Notes: generated by a model from the sequence alone, not told the origin. A DNA stretch of 64,000 bases from Vogesella sp. LIG4 (GCF_900090205.1 NZ_LT607802.1:3041970-3105969); one strand, 5' to 3'. Shown: positions 1 to 9,453, numbered from the stretch's first letter. Made by a program: numbers and translations.

Positions 1-1048
1 CCTGGGCGGTAATCATCTGCTCGGCCACCCGGATCGCGTCCGGCGTATCCCGGATGGTGACCGTGTTGGCGTGCTCGTCCACGACCACTTCCTTGGTCTT
101 GAGCAGGCTCTTCAGCAGCGACTGGATCTGCTTGGCATCGATATTGGTCAGCTGGAAGGTGCGTACCTTCAGTTCCTGGTATTCCTGCCGCTTGGTCGGG
201 CTGTCCGGGTAGACGAACAGGCTGTTGGCGTTCAGCACTTTCTTGCCCAGCTGGTTCTGCATCAGGATCAGGTCGACCACATCCTGCAGCGGGGCATTGG
301 TGACGAAGATGGTGGTCTTCAGATCGGTGCGGACATCACGGTCGAGGATCACGTTCAGGCCCGAGGTGCGTGACAGCGCTTCGAACACCATGCGCAGGTT
401 GGCATCACGGAACTGCAGCGAAACCGGCTTGCTCATGATGGAAGAGGTGGAAACCTTGTCTTCCTTCTCCGCCCGTTGCAGGCGCCGTTTTTCCTCGATG
501 TCCCCCAGCATCTGCAGGGCCAGCTCGCTGGTCGGGTTGATCGTCAGTACTTCATGCACGCGCTCGGCGGCCCGTGCGTACGAGCCGCGCTTCATCATGC
601 GATCTGCCTCCTGCAGCATTACCAGGCTGCGGCGGTCCAGCTGAATCGCGGCGGCAATCCTGCGCGCGCGTTCGCTGGACGGGTCGAAGGCGAGGGCGGA
701 CTGGACCTGTCTTTCGGCTTCGTCGAGCTTCTGCGCCTGGCGCAGCTGTTCGGCCTGGTCGAGCAGCAGATTCACCTGCAGGTTGCGCTCGCGCAGGTAG
801 TCGAGCTGTGCCATGGCATTGGTGGGTTGCTGCTTGCTGGCATCCCGCAGCGATTTCAGATCCTGGTGGCTGGCGCAGCCGGCCAATGTCTGCAGGACGA
901 GAAACACAAGCAGCGTGTGCAGCGGGTGACCGCTTAAGCCTCGGCGCAAGGCGCATCCGGCGTGCGAGCCGATTCCCCCCCGCGGGCAGGCTGGGGGTGG
1001 CGGGCGGTCCATGTCACTCAGTGGGCGACCGAAAGATAAGATGTCCAT
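1..1048 (-). CDS. Secretin (GspD/PilQ/MshL type), N-terminal part, cut by window edge
   Basis: Outer-membrane channel protein of a type II secretion or type IV pilus-like machine. The gene runs off the left edge, so only about 349 N-terminal residues are visible. A hydrophobic stretch ends in a lipobox (LAGC, Cys near residue 58), so it should be a lipoprotein. A helical TPR-like region follows (about residues 70-165). Then comes a secretin N-domain region beginning near KPVSLQFRDANLR and containing VTNAPLQDVVDLIL; the pore domain would lie outside the window. It is the last visible gene of the minus-strand operon. The ATG at 1048 touches the stop of the upstream gene and has GAGGG upstream. 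An in-frame TTG at 949 would give a more usual 25-residue lipoprotein signal, so the exact start is open. Confidence 0.85.
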   Translation of the reverse strand, partial: MDILSFGRPLSDMDRPPPPACPRGGIGSHAGCALRRGLSGHPLHTLLVFLVLQTLAGCASHQDLKSLRDASKQQPTNAMAQLDYLRERNLQVNLLLDQAEQLRQAQKLDEAERQVQSALAFDPSSERARRIAAAIQLDRRSLVMLQEADRMMKRGSYARAAERVHEVLTINPTSELALQMLGDIEEKRRLQRAEKEDKVSTSSIMSKPVSLQFRDANLRMVFEALSRTSGLNVILDRDVRTDLKTTIFVTNAPLQDVVDLILMQNQLGKKVLNANSLFVYPDSPTKRQEYQELKVRTFQLTNIDAKQIQSLLKSLLKTKEVVVDEHANTVTIRDTPDAIRVAEQMITAQ

Positions 1049-1633
1049 TTACTTGCCCTCACTCTGGGTGGACAGGACCTGCTTCTGATTGAGTGGCAGA
1101 TAGGTCAACTCCACATTGCTCGCCGCGATCGAGTCGACGCGGTATTGCTCGTCGATCAGGTCGCCGGAGGCGACGACCAGCAAGCGGTCGCCATTGCTCA
1201 GAAATACGTGCGGTTTTCCGCTCTGGGTATCGAATGCGCCCACGAATGCAAACGGCAACGGTGGTGCGGTGGGCGGCGGTGGCTGCACGACCGGTGCGGG
1301 TGGCGGCGGTGGCGGCGGTGGCAGCCAGGAAAGCACCGTAAACGGGTCATGGGCCGAGTCGGGTGACATGCGCGGGCGCAGCGATGCCAGCTTGTCGTGT
1401 GCTGCCGGTACCGCGTCGGGCGAGCCCTGGGCCGCCGCTGGCGCAGGCTGTGGCACTGCTGCAGGCACAAGCGGTGTCGGTGCTGTTGCTGGTTTGGCGG
1501 TGCTGTCGGTCTGGTCGGCCGGGGCCATCGGCATGCTGATGCCGGACGGTATCGCCATATAGCCCAGTGCCGCGACCAGGATGCCGGCCAGGGTGATCAG
1601 TGCACGCTTGCTCAGAAGGGGTTTCATGATCAT
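1049..1633 (-). CDS. PilP/GspC-like proline-rich inner-membrane protein
   Basis: Likely a periplasmic link between the inner-membrane platform and the secretin. The 194-residue protein has one N-terminal membrane segment (about residues 11-28), then a Pro/Ala-rich linker with an uninterrupted run of eight prolines (near residue 108). It ends in a compact C-terminal domain from about residue 125 (PFAFVGAFDTQSGKPHVFL onward) that resembles the PilP/GspC homology region. The start ATG overlaps the stop of the upstream gene as ATGA, so translation is coupled. Assignment rests on architecture and position directly before the secretin gene; the sequence itself is poorly conserved. Confidence 0.65.
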   Translation of the reverse strand: MIMKPLLSKRALITLAGILVAALGYMAIPSGISMPMAPADQTDSTAKPATAPTPLVPAAVPQPAPAAAQGSPDAVPAAHDKLASLRPRMSPDSAHDPFTVLSWLPPPPPPPPAPVVQPPPPTAPPLPFAFVGAFDTQSGKPHVFLSNGDRLLVVASGDLIDEQYRVDSIAASNVELTYLPLNQKQVLSTQSEGK

Positions 1634-2193
1634 GTTGCCCGATAGATCAGGTCGAAGCGCACGCGCGCGTCGAGTTCGCTACCCTCGACGCCGGGGCGTT
1701 CAACGTGGATTTCCTGCAGGGCGGCGTTCGGCATATTGTTGAGCACCGCAGCGAGAAAGCGCCGGATCGACCCGTACTGATCCTTTATGGGCAGCACCAC
1801 TTGATAGCGGGTGAAGTGCGCACTCGGCTCGGTCGTGAGCTGGTACTGGGCGGCGCCGAGCGTGAGCTTGTTGGCGCGGGCGTGCATCAGGATCTGGGCC
1901 ATGTCCGCACCGTTTTGCGAGAAGGGCGGAAACAGCTCGGGCAGCCTGACCAGTACTTCGCTGGGAGCTGTGGCGGGGGGGATGGCGGGGTTGCGGTAGT
2001 GGGCTTTACGCGCCTGCTCGATGCGCGCGGCGTCGCGCAGGTGGCGGGTGTGGCGCTCCACGCCGGGAATCGTGTTCCACGCCACGGCGGCGACGACCAG
2101 CAGCAGCAGCCCCAACAGCCCGGGTAGCCCCAGCAGGCGCTGCAGCTCGAAGCGCACGGTCAGTGCCAGGTCCAGAATGCGTGCCATCTTCAT
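1630..2193 (-). CDS. PilO/GspM-like inner-membrane protein
   Basis: Predicted bitopic membrane protein of 187 residues. A short cytoplasmic N-terminus is followed by one hydrophobic helix (about residues 20-40) and then a periplasmic domain with the alpha/beta look of PilO/GspM (a stretch reading YQLTTEPSAHFTRYQVVLP, then a helix and DARVRFDLIYRAT at the end). In the type IV pilus alignment complex PilO pairs with PilN, whose likely counterpart is encoded immediately upstream. The ATG overlaps the upstream stop by ATGA. Function is inferred from topology, size and gene order. Confidence 0.65.
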   Translation of the reverse strand: MKMARILDLALTVRFELQRLLGLPGLLGLLLLVVAAVAWNTIPGVERHTRHLRDAARIEQARKAHYRNPAIPPATAPSEVLVRLPELFPPFSQNGADMAQILMHARANKLTLGAAQYQLTTEPSAHFTRYQVVLPIKDQYGSIRRFLAAVLNNMPNAALQEIHVERPGVEGSELDARVRFDLIYRAT

Positions 2194-2720
2194 GGCGATC
2201 TCCAGGCGGCGGCGATCTGGAACCGTACCGGCGTGCCGGGTACCTTGTCCTCGATCCGGTATTCGCTCAGCGCCACCCTGTACAGCAGCTTGCTGCCCTG
2301 CAGGTATTTCAGGTACGCGATCATGGTATCGACGTCCTTGGTCTCGGCGGTAATGTGCACCAGGCTTTGACTCGGTACCTGGTCGATGCCGATCAGCGCC
2401 ACGTCATGGCTTGGGTAATCTTCGACGGCGGCCAGCAGGCCCTGCCACGGCACGGCGAGTTCACGCAGGACAGCCCGGCTCTGCTTCTCCTCCTGTTTCA
2501 CCACCGCGGTCGGCACGGCCTTGACCGGGGCTCTCTTGATGGTGGGGTGGTGCCGGGCGGCCATCAGCGCTGCACTGGCCTGTTCCTGTTCGCGGTAGGC
2601 ATGCCAGATATCGGCGGCTCCCAGCAGCAACAAGACGACGGCGATGCACAGCAGGCCCAGGCCGGTGGTGGTGAACACTTTCTGCCGCCGGCCAAAGTCG
2701 ATGGAAAGATGGGGCATCAT
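2190..2720 (-). CDS. PilN/GspL-C-like fimbrial assembly protein
   Basis: 176-residue protein with one transmembrane helix (about residues 17-38) and a periplasmic domain ending in a ferredoxin-like pattern (VALIGIDQVPSQSLVHI, then VDTMIAYLKYLQGSKLLYRVALSEY). This matches PilN-type or GspL periplasmic domains, which dimerise with PilO/GspM. Its ATG overlaps the upstream stop (ATGATG). It sits between the PilM/GspL-like gene and the PilO-like gene, the usual M-N-O order of type IV pilus alignment genes. Confidence 0.65.
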   Translation of the reverse strand: MMPHLSIDFGRRQKVFTTTGLGLLCIAVVLLLLGAADIWHAYREQEQASAALMAARHHPTIKRAPVKAVPTAVVKQEEKQSRAVLRELAVPWQGLLAAVEDYPSHDVALIGIDQVPSQSLVHITAETKDVDTMIAYLKYLQGSKLLYRVALSEYRIEDKVPGTPVRFQIAAAWRSP

Positions 2721-3580
2721 CTTGCGTACTCCATCAGGCGCGGCGCGGTGGAGCCGTTTTCCTGCGCCGGCATCGGCAGCGGCATCGGCAACACGCAGGC
2801 AAAGCGCGACTCGAACGGTTCCGGGTCGATGCTGGCACCGTACAGATACACGGTGCAGTCTTCGCGCCGGGTTGTTGCCGAGCGCTCGAACAGCTGCTCG
2901 GTGAGTGCGGCCAACCTCCAGGCATCGTCGGTGTCGCCGGGAAACAGGCGCAGCGAGTCATACGCAACCCAGTTGTCGTGCTCGACCATCACTGCCTGCA
3001 ATAGCGGGGCGGTGACGAACACCAGCATCGCCGGGGTGCCGTCTACCGCGTGCCGGGTGCGATTGAGCATCTCGGGCAGGCATAGCCGCAGGCTCTTGAC
3101 CGCGACGTTGGCCGACGCGCTCACCTCCAGAATGCCTTCATGCAGCCAGCTGGACATCGCGCTGGTGAACAGGGTTCGCCCGCCAGGCTGGATCTCGAAG
3201 CGGATCTCCAGCGACTGCCCCTCCAGGTCGAAGGTATCGTTGAAGTAGGCCTTCACGATTTCCTCGACTTCGCGGGCTGGCAGCGTGCGAAAGTCGCCGC
3301 TCAGGATGGCGTGGTTCGCCCAGAAGTCATCCAGCACGACATAGGCGGCTTGTTTGTGCCGCGCGTGTTCCCGCTCCTCGGCATCGGCCCACAGCGCTTC
3401 GCGCAAGGCATTGAGAGCGCCCTGCTCGGTAAAGTGCTCATCTTCGGACATGTAGACCTGGGAGGTGGGGGTGATGGGCGCTGGCCGGTACCAGGTTGGC
3501 AGCCAGCCCGGGTACTCGCCGAGGGCAAGATCGCTGGCGCCGAGTCCGATTACCAGTGGTTTATTCGATGACTGTGACAC
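2717..3580 (-). CDS. Putative PilM/GspL/MshI-like cytoplasmic protein
   Basis: 287-residue protein with no signal peptide or obvious membrane segment. It lies where an actin-like PilM or the cytoplasmic part of GspL would be expected, between the GspE ATPase and the PilN-like gene. Its sequence is divergent: I can see alternating strand/helix patterns (PLVIGLGASDLALGEYPGW at the start, AYVVLDDFW, MLVFVTAPLLQAVMV), but no textbook ATP-binding signature. The start at 3580 lies inside the 3' end of gspE (20-nt overlap), so the two are translationally coupled. The role is inferred mainly from operon position. Confidence 0.5.
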   Translation of the reverse strand: MSQSSNKPLVIGLGASDLALGEYPGWLPTWYRPAPITPTSQVYMSEDEHFTEQGALNALREALWADAEEREHARHKQAAYVVLDDFWANHAILSGDFRTLPAREVEEIVKAYFNDTFDLEGQSLEIRFEIQPGGRTLFTSAMSSWLHEGILEVSASANVAVKSLRLCLPEMLNRTRHAVDGTPAMLVFVTAPLLQAVMVEHDNWVAYDSLRLFPGDTDDAWRLAALTEQLFERSATTRREDCTVYLYGASIDPEPFESRFACVLPMPLPMPAQENGSTAPRLMEYAR

Positions 3581-5264
3581 GATTAATCTCCTCGAGAGTT
3601 GTTACGCCGCGCGCAACCAGCCCGACGGCTGCCGTGCGTAACGACTGCATGCCGTAGTGCATCGCCGAGTTCTTGATCTGCATGAGCGGGGCGCGTTCCG
3701 ACAGCAGCTGGCGCAACTCGTCGTTGATGCGCAGGGCCTCGGCAATGGCGCGCCGGCCACGGTAGCCGCTGCCGCGGCACGAGGCGCAGCCGGTGCCGCG
3801 GTGAAAATGGAAGCTGCCTGCCTGGTCGGGGTCGATGCCCGAGCGCAGCAGGGTGTCGGCATCCACTGCTTCTTCGATGGCGCAGTCCGGGCAGCACTGC
3901 CGCACCAGGCGCTGCGCCACGATGCCGTTCAGGGCGGAGACGAAGCTGTAGGAATCGACGCCCATATTGGTGAAGCGGCCGATGACGTCGAACACATTGT
4001 TGGCATGCACGGTGGTGAACACCTGGTGGCCGGTAAGGGCCGCCTGCACGGCGATTTGCGCGGTTTCCGAATCGCGGATTTCGCCGACCATGATCTTGTC
4101 CGGGTCGTGCCGCAGAATGGAGCGCAGCCCGCGTGCAAAGGTGAGGCCCTTGGCTTCGTTCACCGGAATCTGCAGGATGTCGCCCAGCTGGTATTCCACC
4201 GGGTCTTCGATGGTCACGATCTTGTCGAGGCCGTCGTTGATCTCGGTGAGGATGGCGTACAGCGTGGTGGTCTTGCCGCTGCCGGTAGGCCCGGTGACCA
4301 GCAGCATGCCGTAGGGCATGGCAGCGAGTGAGCGCATGAAACGGGTGTGCGCTTCTTCGAAGCCCAGTGCCTCCAGCGTCAGCCCGCCGTCGGTTTGCGA
4401 CAACTGATAGCGGTCGAGAATGCGCAGCACGGCGTCTTCGCCGAACTGGTTGGGCATGATCGACACCCGGAAATCAATGTCGCGCCCTGCGTAGTTCGCC
4501 TTGAAGCGCCCATCCTGCGGTACGCGGCGCTCGGCGATGTCCAGCTCGGAAATCACCTTGACGCGCGAGATTACCTGGTCGGCAAAATCGCGCCCCTCGG
4601 CGCGGGCCACCACCGTCAGCACGCCATCCACCCGGCACTTGATCAGCAGGCCGTGGGCGCGGCTTTCGAGGTGGATGTCGCTCGCCATCATTTTCAGCGC
4701 GTCGTAGATGGTGGAATTGAGCAGGCGCACCACCGGGCTGTCGTCGCTGCTGATGCCCTGCAGGGTCAGCGCCAGCGCAGACGGGGCGCTCGCATGCTGG
4801 GTACGGCTGTCGAGTGCCAGCGTATCCATGGCGCGCACGTCTTTTTCCCGCACCGTCAGGTAGGCGTTGATGTCGCCGATATTGGCCAGCGCCCAGCTGT
4901 AGGGGATGGTTGGCTGCGAGCGCATGCGCTGGTCCACGATGCCGCGGGTGCGGGTATCCAGCGGGTCGGCAATCACGAACAGCAGGCCGTTACCCTGGCG
5001 GAAGCACACGCACAGCCGGGCTGCGGCCTCCACGAACGGGAAGAAGTCGAAATCCGGCTCCAGCTGGTTCAGCTCGCGCAGGCTGATCGGCTTCATGCGG
5101 AACTGTTCGGCCAGCAGGGCCAGCATCTCGCCGGCATCAAGCACCTCCTGCGCCATGAGTTCTTCCAGCGCCCGGGTGCCCGAGCCGTAGCGTTCTGCAA
5201 GGGAGCGCAGCGCATCGCGAAACTGGATGCGGTGGGGAGGCGTCAGCGTAGCATTGGGTTCCAT
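3561..5264 (-). CDS. gspE: GspE/PulE-family secretion/pilus assembly ATPase
   Basis: Hexameric cytoplasmic ATPase that powers pseudopilus or pilus assembly. The 567-residue protein has an N-terminal GspE/MshE-N type domain (about residues 40-130). The motor domain carries Walker A GPTGSGKTTT near residue 325, a Walker B/Asp-box segment with MVGEIRD near 388 and the His box TTVHANN. A zinc-binding tetracysteine pair follows (CCPDC near 453, CASC near 492), as in GspE and PilB. I chose the ATG at 5264 because GAGGAG lies just upstream; the open frame continues further 5' but shows no homology there. It lies 20 nt after the GspF gene. Confidence 0.9.
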   Translation of the reverse strand: MEPNATLTPPHRIQFRDALRSLAERYGSGTRALEELMAQEVLDAGEMLALLAEQFRMKPISLRELNQLEPDFDFFPFVEAAARLCVCFRQGNGLLFVIADPLDTRTRGIVDQRMRSQPTIPYSWALANIGDINAYLTVREKDVRAMDTLALDSRTQHASAPSALALTLQGISSDDSPVVRLLNSTIYDALKMMASDIHLESRAHGLLIKCRVDGVLTVVARAEGRDFADQVISRVKVISELDIAERRVPQDGRFKANYAGRDIDFRVSIMPNQFGEDAVLRILDRYQLSQTDGGLTLEALGFEEAHTRFMRSLAAMPYGMLLVTGPTGSGKTTTLYAILTEINDGLDKIVTIEDPVEYQLGDILQIPVNEAKGLTFARGLRSILRHDPDKIMVGEIRDSETAQIAVQAALTGHQVFTTVHANNVFDVIGRFTNMGVDSYSFVSALNGIVAQRLVRQCCPDCAIEEAVDADTLLRSGIDPDQAGSFHFHRGTGCASCRGSGYRGRRAIAEALRINDELRQLLSERAPLMQIKNSAMHYGMQSLRTAAVGLVARGVTTLEEINRVTVIE

Positions 5265-5284
5265 CTTGTTCTCCTCTCGTCGCG

Positions 5285-6502
5285 CTACTGGATGCTGGAA
5301 GCAATCTCGAAGATCGGCATGTACATCAGCACGATGATTCCGCCGATCACCACCCCGATCACCACCATCATGGCGGGCTCCACCAGCCGGGAAATCAGGT
5401 CGATGGCGCGTCGCACCTTCGACTCCTGAAAGCTTGCTACCTGGTCCAGGATCGGGCCCAGGCTGCCGCTCTTCTCCGCCACGGTGAGCAGGCGGTAGGT
5501 GATCTCGTCGGCAAGCCCGTTCTGCTGGAAGGCATCGGAAACCTTGCCGCCGTTGCGTACCTGCTGCATCGCACCGTTCAGCGCGGAGCGGTCGGCACGG
5601 CTGATCAGGTCGCGGGCCAGATCGAAGGCCTGCAGGGCGGGAATGCCGCCATCGATCAGCATTGCCGTGGTGTGGAAGAACTGGGATTGGCGGAACAGGC
5701 GGAAATGGGCACCGATGCCCGGCAATGCCAGGATGCGGTCCGCAATCCAGCTGCGTACCCTGTTTTGGCGGCATGCGGCCACTGCGGCCAACATGCCGGC
5801 GGCAAGAGCGGCCGCCACGCTGCTGCTGTGTGCATGCACCATGCTGCCCCAGGCGATCAGCCACTGCGACAGCAGTGGCAGTGTGCGGCCACTGTGTTCC
5901 AGCAGGTCGGCGAAGCGGGGCACCACGAATCCCAGCAGGAACAGCACCACGGCGATGCCGACTGCCAGCAGTACCGCCGGATAGATGGCGGCTGCCACCA
6001 CGCGCCCGCGCAGCTCCTGCAGCGTCTCGCTATTGCGCGAGTAGCGCTTCAGGCTGCTCGACAGGTCTCCGGTCTGCTCGCTGGCCTTGACGCAGGCAAT
6101 GAGTACCTTGGGGAAAATGCTGCTGACGGATTCCAGCGCCCGGAACAGCGGTTGCCCCTGCTCCAGTTGCCGCAGCAGGTTGCGGTACACCTGTGCCGAG
6201 GACTCGTTGTGCTCGTTGCTGCTCAGCGTGCGCAGGGCATCGATGACGCCGACCCCGGCATCGAGCAGGGCGGCGAACTCCCGGGCGAACAGGTTGACAT
6301 CGAGCCTGGCGCCCGGCAGTGCCGCCAGGCCCAGGCGAAGGGCCTGCTGGCGCGTGTCGGCGCGAACCGACACCACGCGCAGGCCACGCGCGTTGGCGCT
6401 GGCTACTGCGGCATTTGAAGAGTCGCCTTCGATCCGGATCGTTTGCACTGCACCGCGTGTATCGAAGACGCGTAGAACGTATTTCACCCGTGTCCACCCC
6501 AT
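5285..6502 (-). CDS. gspF: GspF/PilC-family inner-membrane platform protein
   Basis: Polytopic inner-membrane protein that couples the GspE ATPase to pseudopilin insertion. It has 405 residues, the family's normal length. Two T2SSF repeats are visible: the first from about residue 70 (FAREFAALLDAGVGVIDALR), the second from about 270 (FFHTTAMLIDGGIPALQAFD). Hydrophobic helices lie near 170-190, 225-245 and at the C-terminus (MMVVIGVVIGGIIVLMYMP). It is the first gene of the operon as seen here. The start could instead be a GTG six codons in (6484). Confidence 0.9.
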   Translation of the reverse strand: MGWTRVKYVLRVFDTRGAVQTIRIEGDSSNAAVASANARGLRVVSVRADTRQQALRLGLAALPGARLDVNLFAREFAALLDAGVGVIDALRTLSSNEHNESSAQVYRNLLRQLEQGQPLFRALESVSSIFPKVLIACVKASEQTGDLSSSLKRYSRNSETLQELRGRVVAAAIYPAVLLAVGIAVVLFLLGFVVPRFADLLEHSGRTLPLLSQWLIAWGSMVHAHSSSVAAALAAGMLAAVAACRQNRVRSWIADRILALPGIGAHFRLFRQSQFFHTTAMLIDGGIPALQAFDLARDLISRADRSALNGAMQQVRNGGKVSDAFQQNGLADEITYRLLTVAEKSGSLGPILDQVASFQESKVRRAIDLISRLVEPAMMVVIGVVIGGIIVLMYMPIFEIASSIQ

Positions 6503-7283
6503 TGGCTGGGCGACCAGGCCCGTGTGCGGCAGCGTTATGTGCTGTCGCTGTTATGTGATGCTGTTGTTCTCGACCTGGTTTCCATTTGTTGGATAACCCG
6601 CTACTGAATGGCCCTGCGCCGCGCACGGGGCAGCCCCTGGCTGTGCAGACTTGCCGTGTTGATTGCAAATTTGCTCACTGCATTTTTGGTTCAGGCCGAA
6701 AGCAACAAGTAGTAGGGATGTTCGCCGAAAGGGATGGGGAACTACCCGCCAAATCAGCGGGCATTCAACCGGGCGCTTCCGCGCCAGCGGCCGGCACGGT
6801 ACGGTGCTGCGTGGTGGGCAAAATGCCGCTGCAAAGCCTTGGGCGGCGTGTTTTTGCTGGCGAGGAACACTGCCCGGCCTGCGTGTGAGGCGGCAAAGGT
6901 TGGCCGCAAGCAGGGGCAGCGGCGGCTGGCGGGCGGGGTGGGGCGCAGTTGACCGGTTCAGGCTCATCTAAGGTGATAGGGGATGCAAGGTCCCCCTTGC
7001 TTTCCCTGCCTGTAGTATCAGCATTGGCAACGCCCTCGCCGTCCCTCTGGTGCGAGGGCACTTTTTTGCCCGCTCGCTGGCGGCACAGGCGGCTGAACGC
7101 TGCGGCCAACCCGGATACGCGGAAAAAGGGCGGCGATACCCTACCGTGCTTTGGGTAAGCCACCCAATGACAAGAGCGGCCGAAATTTCGAATACCAAGT
7201 TAAGCGCGCATCGCCGACGCCGTGACCCTGTCCCGGCCCTGGTGGTGGCTCTTTGAGGTATCGACAACTGGCAGGAGGTTCTC
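6503..7283. other. Intergenic stretch (781 nt) between the gspF operon and the cupredoxin gene
   Basis: No convincing gene. It should carry the promoter of the leftward gspF-secretin operon and that of the rightward cupredoxin gene. It contains two copies of the GTTGGCCGCA repeat (6899-6908 plus, 7101-7110 minus) and a strong plus-strand terminator at 7032-7067 with no recognised gene before it. Short open frames occur on both strands but lack ribosome-binding sites and protein-like composition. Confidence 0.6.
7032..7067 (+). terminator. Rho-independent terminator with no known upstream gene
   Basis: Perfect 8-bp GC stem (7032-7039 with 7052-7059), a 12-nt loop, then ACTTTTTTG. The T run makes it a plus-strand terminator. 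No plus-strand gene precedes it, so it may end a small RNA or unrecognised short transcript starting after about 6600. Confidence 0.65.
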
Positions 7284-7712
7284 ATGTCTTTAAATGCAAT
7301 GACTTACTCACTTCTCATGCTGGGATTCGCAGCGATGGCTTCGGTCGCCCATGCAGATCCGGCAGCAGTCAAGGTTGAGTTGAACGACGGCCCTAACGGC
7401 ATGGTCATGACCCTCGATAAAAACAAGGTAGAGACCGGCCCGGTGGAGTTCGAGGTTTCCAATAAATCGATGCACATGCAGCACGAAGTGCTGATCATCC
7501 CGTGGCAGGACGATGTCAACGGCTTGCCGTATGACGAAAAAACCCAGAAAGTGGATGAAGACAAACTGGTGGGCATGGTGGGGGTTGAGGACCTCGACCC
7601 GAACCAGAGCGTGACTGCCCGCTTCATGCTTGCCAAAGGGCGCTACCTGATTTTCTGCAACGAACCCGGGCACTACAAAGCCAATATGAAGCAGACCCTG
7701 GAGGTGAATTGA
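7284..7712 (+). CDS. Periplasmic cupredoxin (blue copper protein-like)
   Basis: 142-residue exported protein with a Sec signal peptide (cleavage after about residue 24, SVAHA-DP). The mature domain is a plastocyanin/azurin-like beta sandwich. Type-1 copper ligands are visible: His in MQHEVLI (near residue 68), then Cys and His in FCNEPGHYKANM near the C-terminus, with the Met as likely axial ligand. It probably transfers electrons in the periplasm. GGAGG stands 7 nt before the ATG. It stands alone, followed by its own terminator. Confidence 0.85.
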   Translation: MSLNAMTYSLLMLGFAAMASVAHADPAAVKVELNDGPNGMVMTLDKNKVETGPVEFEVSNKSMHMQHEVLIIPWQDDVNGLPYDEKTQKVDEDKLVGMVGVEDLDPNQSVTARFMLAKGRYLIFCNEPGHYKANMKQTLEVN

Positions 7713-7771
7713 GCGCCTGCCAACCGCTGCCGTGCTGCCATTCGCGGGAGAGGAATGGCTGCGGCGCAAAA

Positions 7772-7804
7772 AAGATGCCCCTCGCGTGAGGGGTATCTTC
7801 GTTT
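7772..7804 (+). terminator. Terminator of the cupredoxin gene
   Basis: 12-bp stem (7772-7783 with 7788-7799, one G-T pair), a GCGT tetraloop, then CGTTTT. It lies 60 nt after the cupredoxin stop. Confidence 0.8.
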
Positions 7805-8484
7805 TGGGAGTGGCACCTCAAGCAGGGCCTAGTGTGCTGCCAATGCGCTGTGCACCGTGTAATGGTGGGGTGGTGGCCATGTAGTGGGGCTGTGGCCTGC
7901 TTGTTCCTGGTTTTAAACTCAATGACATAAAATCATGGTTTTCCCTGCGCCGCTGAGCAGCGGGGAAAGCTTGCGCATTCACTGTGCTCCGCATTTTTGC
8001 TACAGCGTCTCTGCTTTCTGTTATTGCCTGCAATCCTTGCCCATAGGGCCTGTTAGGCATTTCCTGTTCTGCAACGCCAGCGGCCACCTACCACCAGCGC
8101 TTGATGGTGATCAACATTGTTTTGTCCTAAGTAGTTCTACTTGTTTTGTAAATTTATAAAAATTGCTAAATTTTGCATAAATTTACCTTTTATGAAGGAT
8201 TTCACAGCGCGGGGCATGTGAGCATCAAGAGGGCGGGCAGTACTGGCCGGCTGTCTTTGCTCGCTGATGGTCGACTTGGAGGGTCGGGATTCATCTGTCC
8301 GCAAGAACGTGAAACGCACGGCGGGCAGCAGGCGCTACTGACTGGGGTTGCCAAGGGCAGCCGGGCAGCGCTGCATTGGTAGCCCGCTTGCCGGTGGAGT
8401 TGTGGTGACGATGTGGAGAGGCGCCATTCTGCATGGGTGCGGTAAATGGCGGCGATTTTTAAATGTCTTATTTTGAGGTGTTAC
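7805..8484. other. Intergenic stretch with an A+T-rich segment, before the outer-membrane protein gene
   Basis: No supported gene. Bases about 8120-8200 are markedly A+T-rich compared with the surroundings (runs such as TTTGTAAATTTATAAAAATTG), suitable for a promoter or a nucleoid-protein binding site. A short plus-strand frame from 8173 lacks homology and a clear ribosome-binding site. Confidence 0.5.
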
Positions 8485-9099
8485 ATGAAGTTTGCTAATT
8501 TGTGTCTGTCTGCTGTTGCCATGTGCTGCATGTCTGCTGCCTTTGCTGCGCAAGGCAATTTTACCGGCCCCTCCATCAGTCTTGGCCTGGGCAGTTCCAG
8601 TAACAAGATTAAGTATGGCGGTTTCCTGGATGGCCAGTCCAGCTCCAAAACCGATGTGGTATCCGATCTGCAGTTCAATTACGGTATTGCTGCCGGAAGT
8701 AACTGGGTTATTGGCCTGGGGGCGAGCTATGATCTGAACGATCGCAAATTTGGTACCGTGAATTACATCGACGGTGGCCCACAAACGGTGGATGTAAAGC
8801 TGAAAGAGCATTGGTCGCTGTTTGTTACGCCGGGCTATCTGGTACAGCCGGATCTGCTGGTATATGGCAAGCTGGCCTACCACGGCGCCAAAGGGGAATA
8901 TCACGATACCGATGTCGGTAATGGCACCCGTCACCATCAGGGTATTGGTTATGGTGTTGGCGTGAATTATGCACTCACGCGCGCTATCGAATTGGGGGCG
9001 GAAGTGCAGTATGTCAGCCTGAGCCGTGAATCTGCCAACCTCTCGAACGGCAAACCTTCGTTTACCGAAGCCATGCTGCGTGTGGGCTATCGCTTCTAA
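8485..9099 (+). CDS. Outer-membrane beta-barrel protein (OmpW/opacity-like size class)
   Basis: 204-residue exported protein: signal peptide (cleavage near SAAFA-AQ, residue 22), then alternating amphipathic strands, Gly/Tyr-rich turns and a C-terminal MLRVGYRF, the terminal aromatic signature that the BAM machinery recognises. The size fits an eight-stranded barrel. I use the ATG at 8485, preceded by TGAGGTG, rather than an upstream in-frame start at 8446 that would bury the signal peptide. Substrate or adhesion role unknown. It is monocistronic, with its own terminator. Confidence 0.8.
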   Translation: MKFANLCLSAVAMCCMSAAFAAQGNFTGPSISLGLGSSSNKIKYGGFLDGQSSSKTDVVSDLQFNYGIAAGSNWVIGLGASYDLNDRKFGTVNYIDGGPQTVDVKLKEHWSLFVTPGYLVQPDLLVYGKLAYHGAKGEYHDTDVGNGTRHHQGIGYGVGVNYALTRAIELGAEVQYVSLSRESANLSNGKPSFTEAMLRVGYRF

Positions 9100-9193
9100 A
9101 CGTATCGCCTTTTAGCCGCACCTCCAGCTGCTTGAACTCATGCGCTCACAGTCTTTCCCCGGTTGGTGAGTTATTTGGCAGGTGGCAGGAAAT

Positions 9194-9226
9194 AAGATCA
9201 CCCCGCTTGGCGGGGTGATCTTTTTT
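9194..9226 (+). terminator. Terminator of the outer-membrane protein gene
   Basis: Perfect stem 9194-9205 with 9211-9222, loop CTTGG, and a T run to 9226. Strong rho-independent terminator 95 nt after the stop at 9099. Confidence 0.9.
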
Positions 9227-9453
9227 GCTTGAATGGCCAGTGCCCGGCCGAAACAATCGCCCGTGGCTTGAGCAATGCATGGATGCTTGCGCTACGGTAC
9301 GGACGTCATGGACTCAAGCAGTTGTGCGCTTGCCATGACGCGCAGTGCTTATTTGGCGCATGGCGGATGTGGGTGAGCTGACTCGCCCGCCAGTTGACAC
9401 TCTCTCGCTGAACTGCGACCCTTCCCGCTTCAATTGATCCGCCTTTGCCCACC

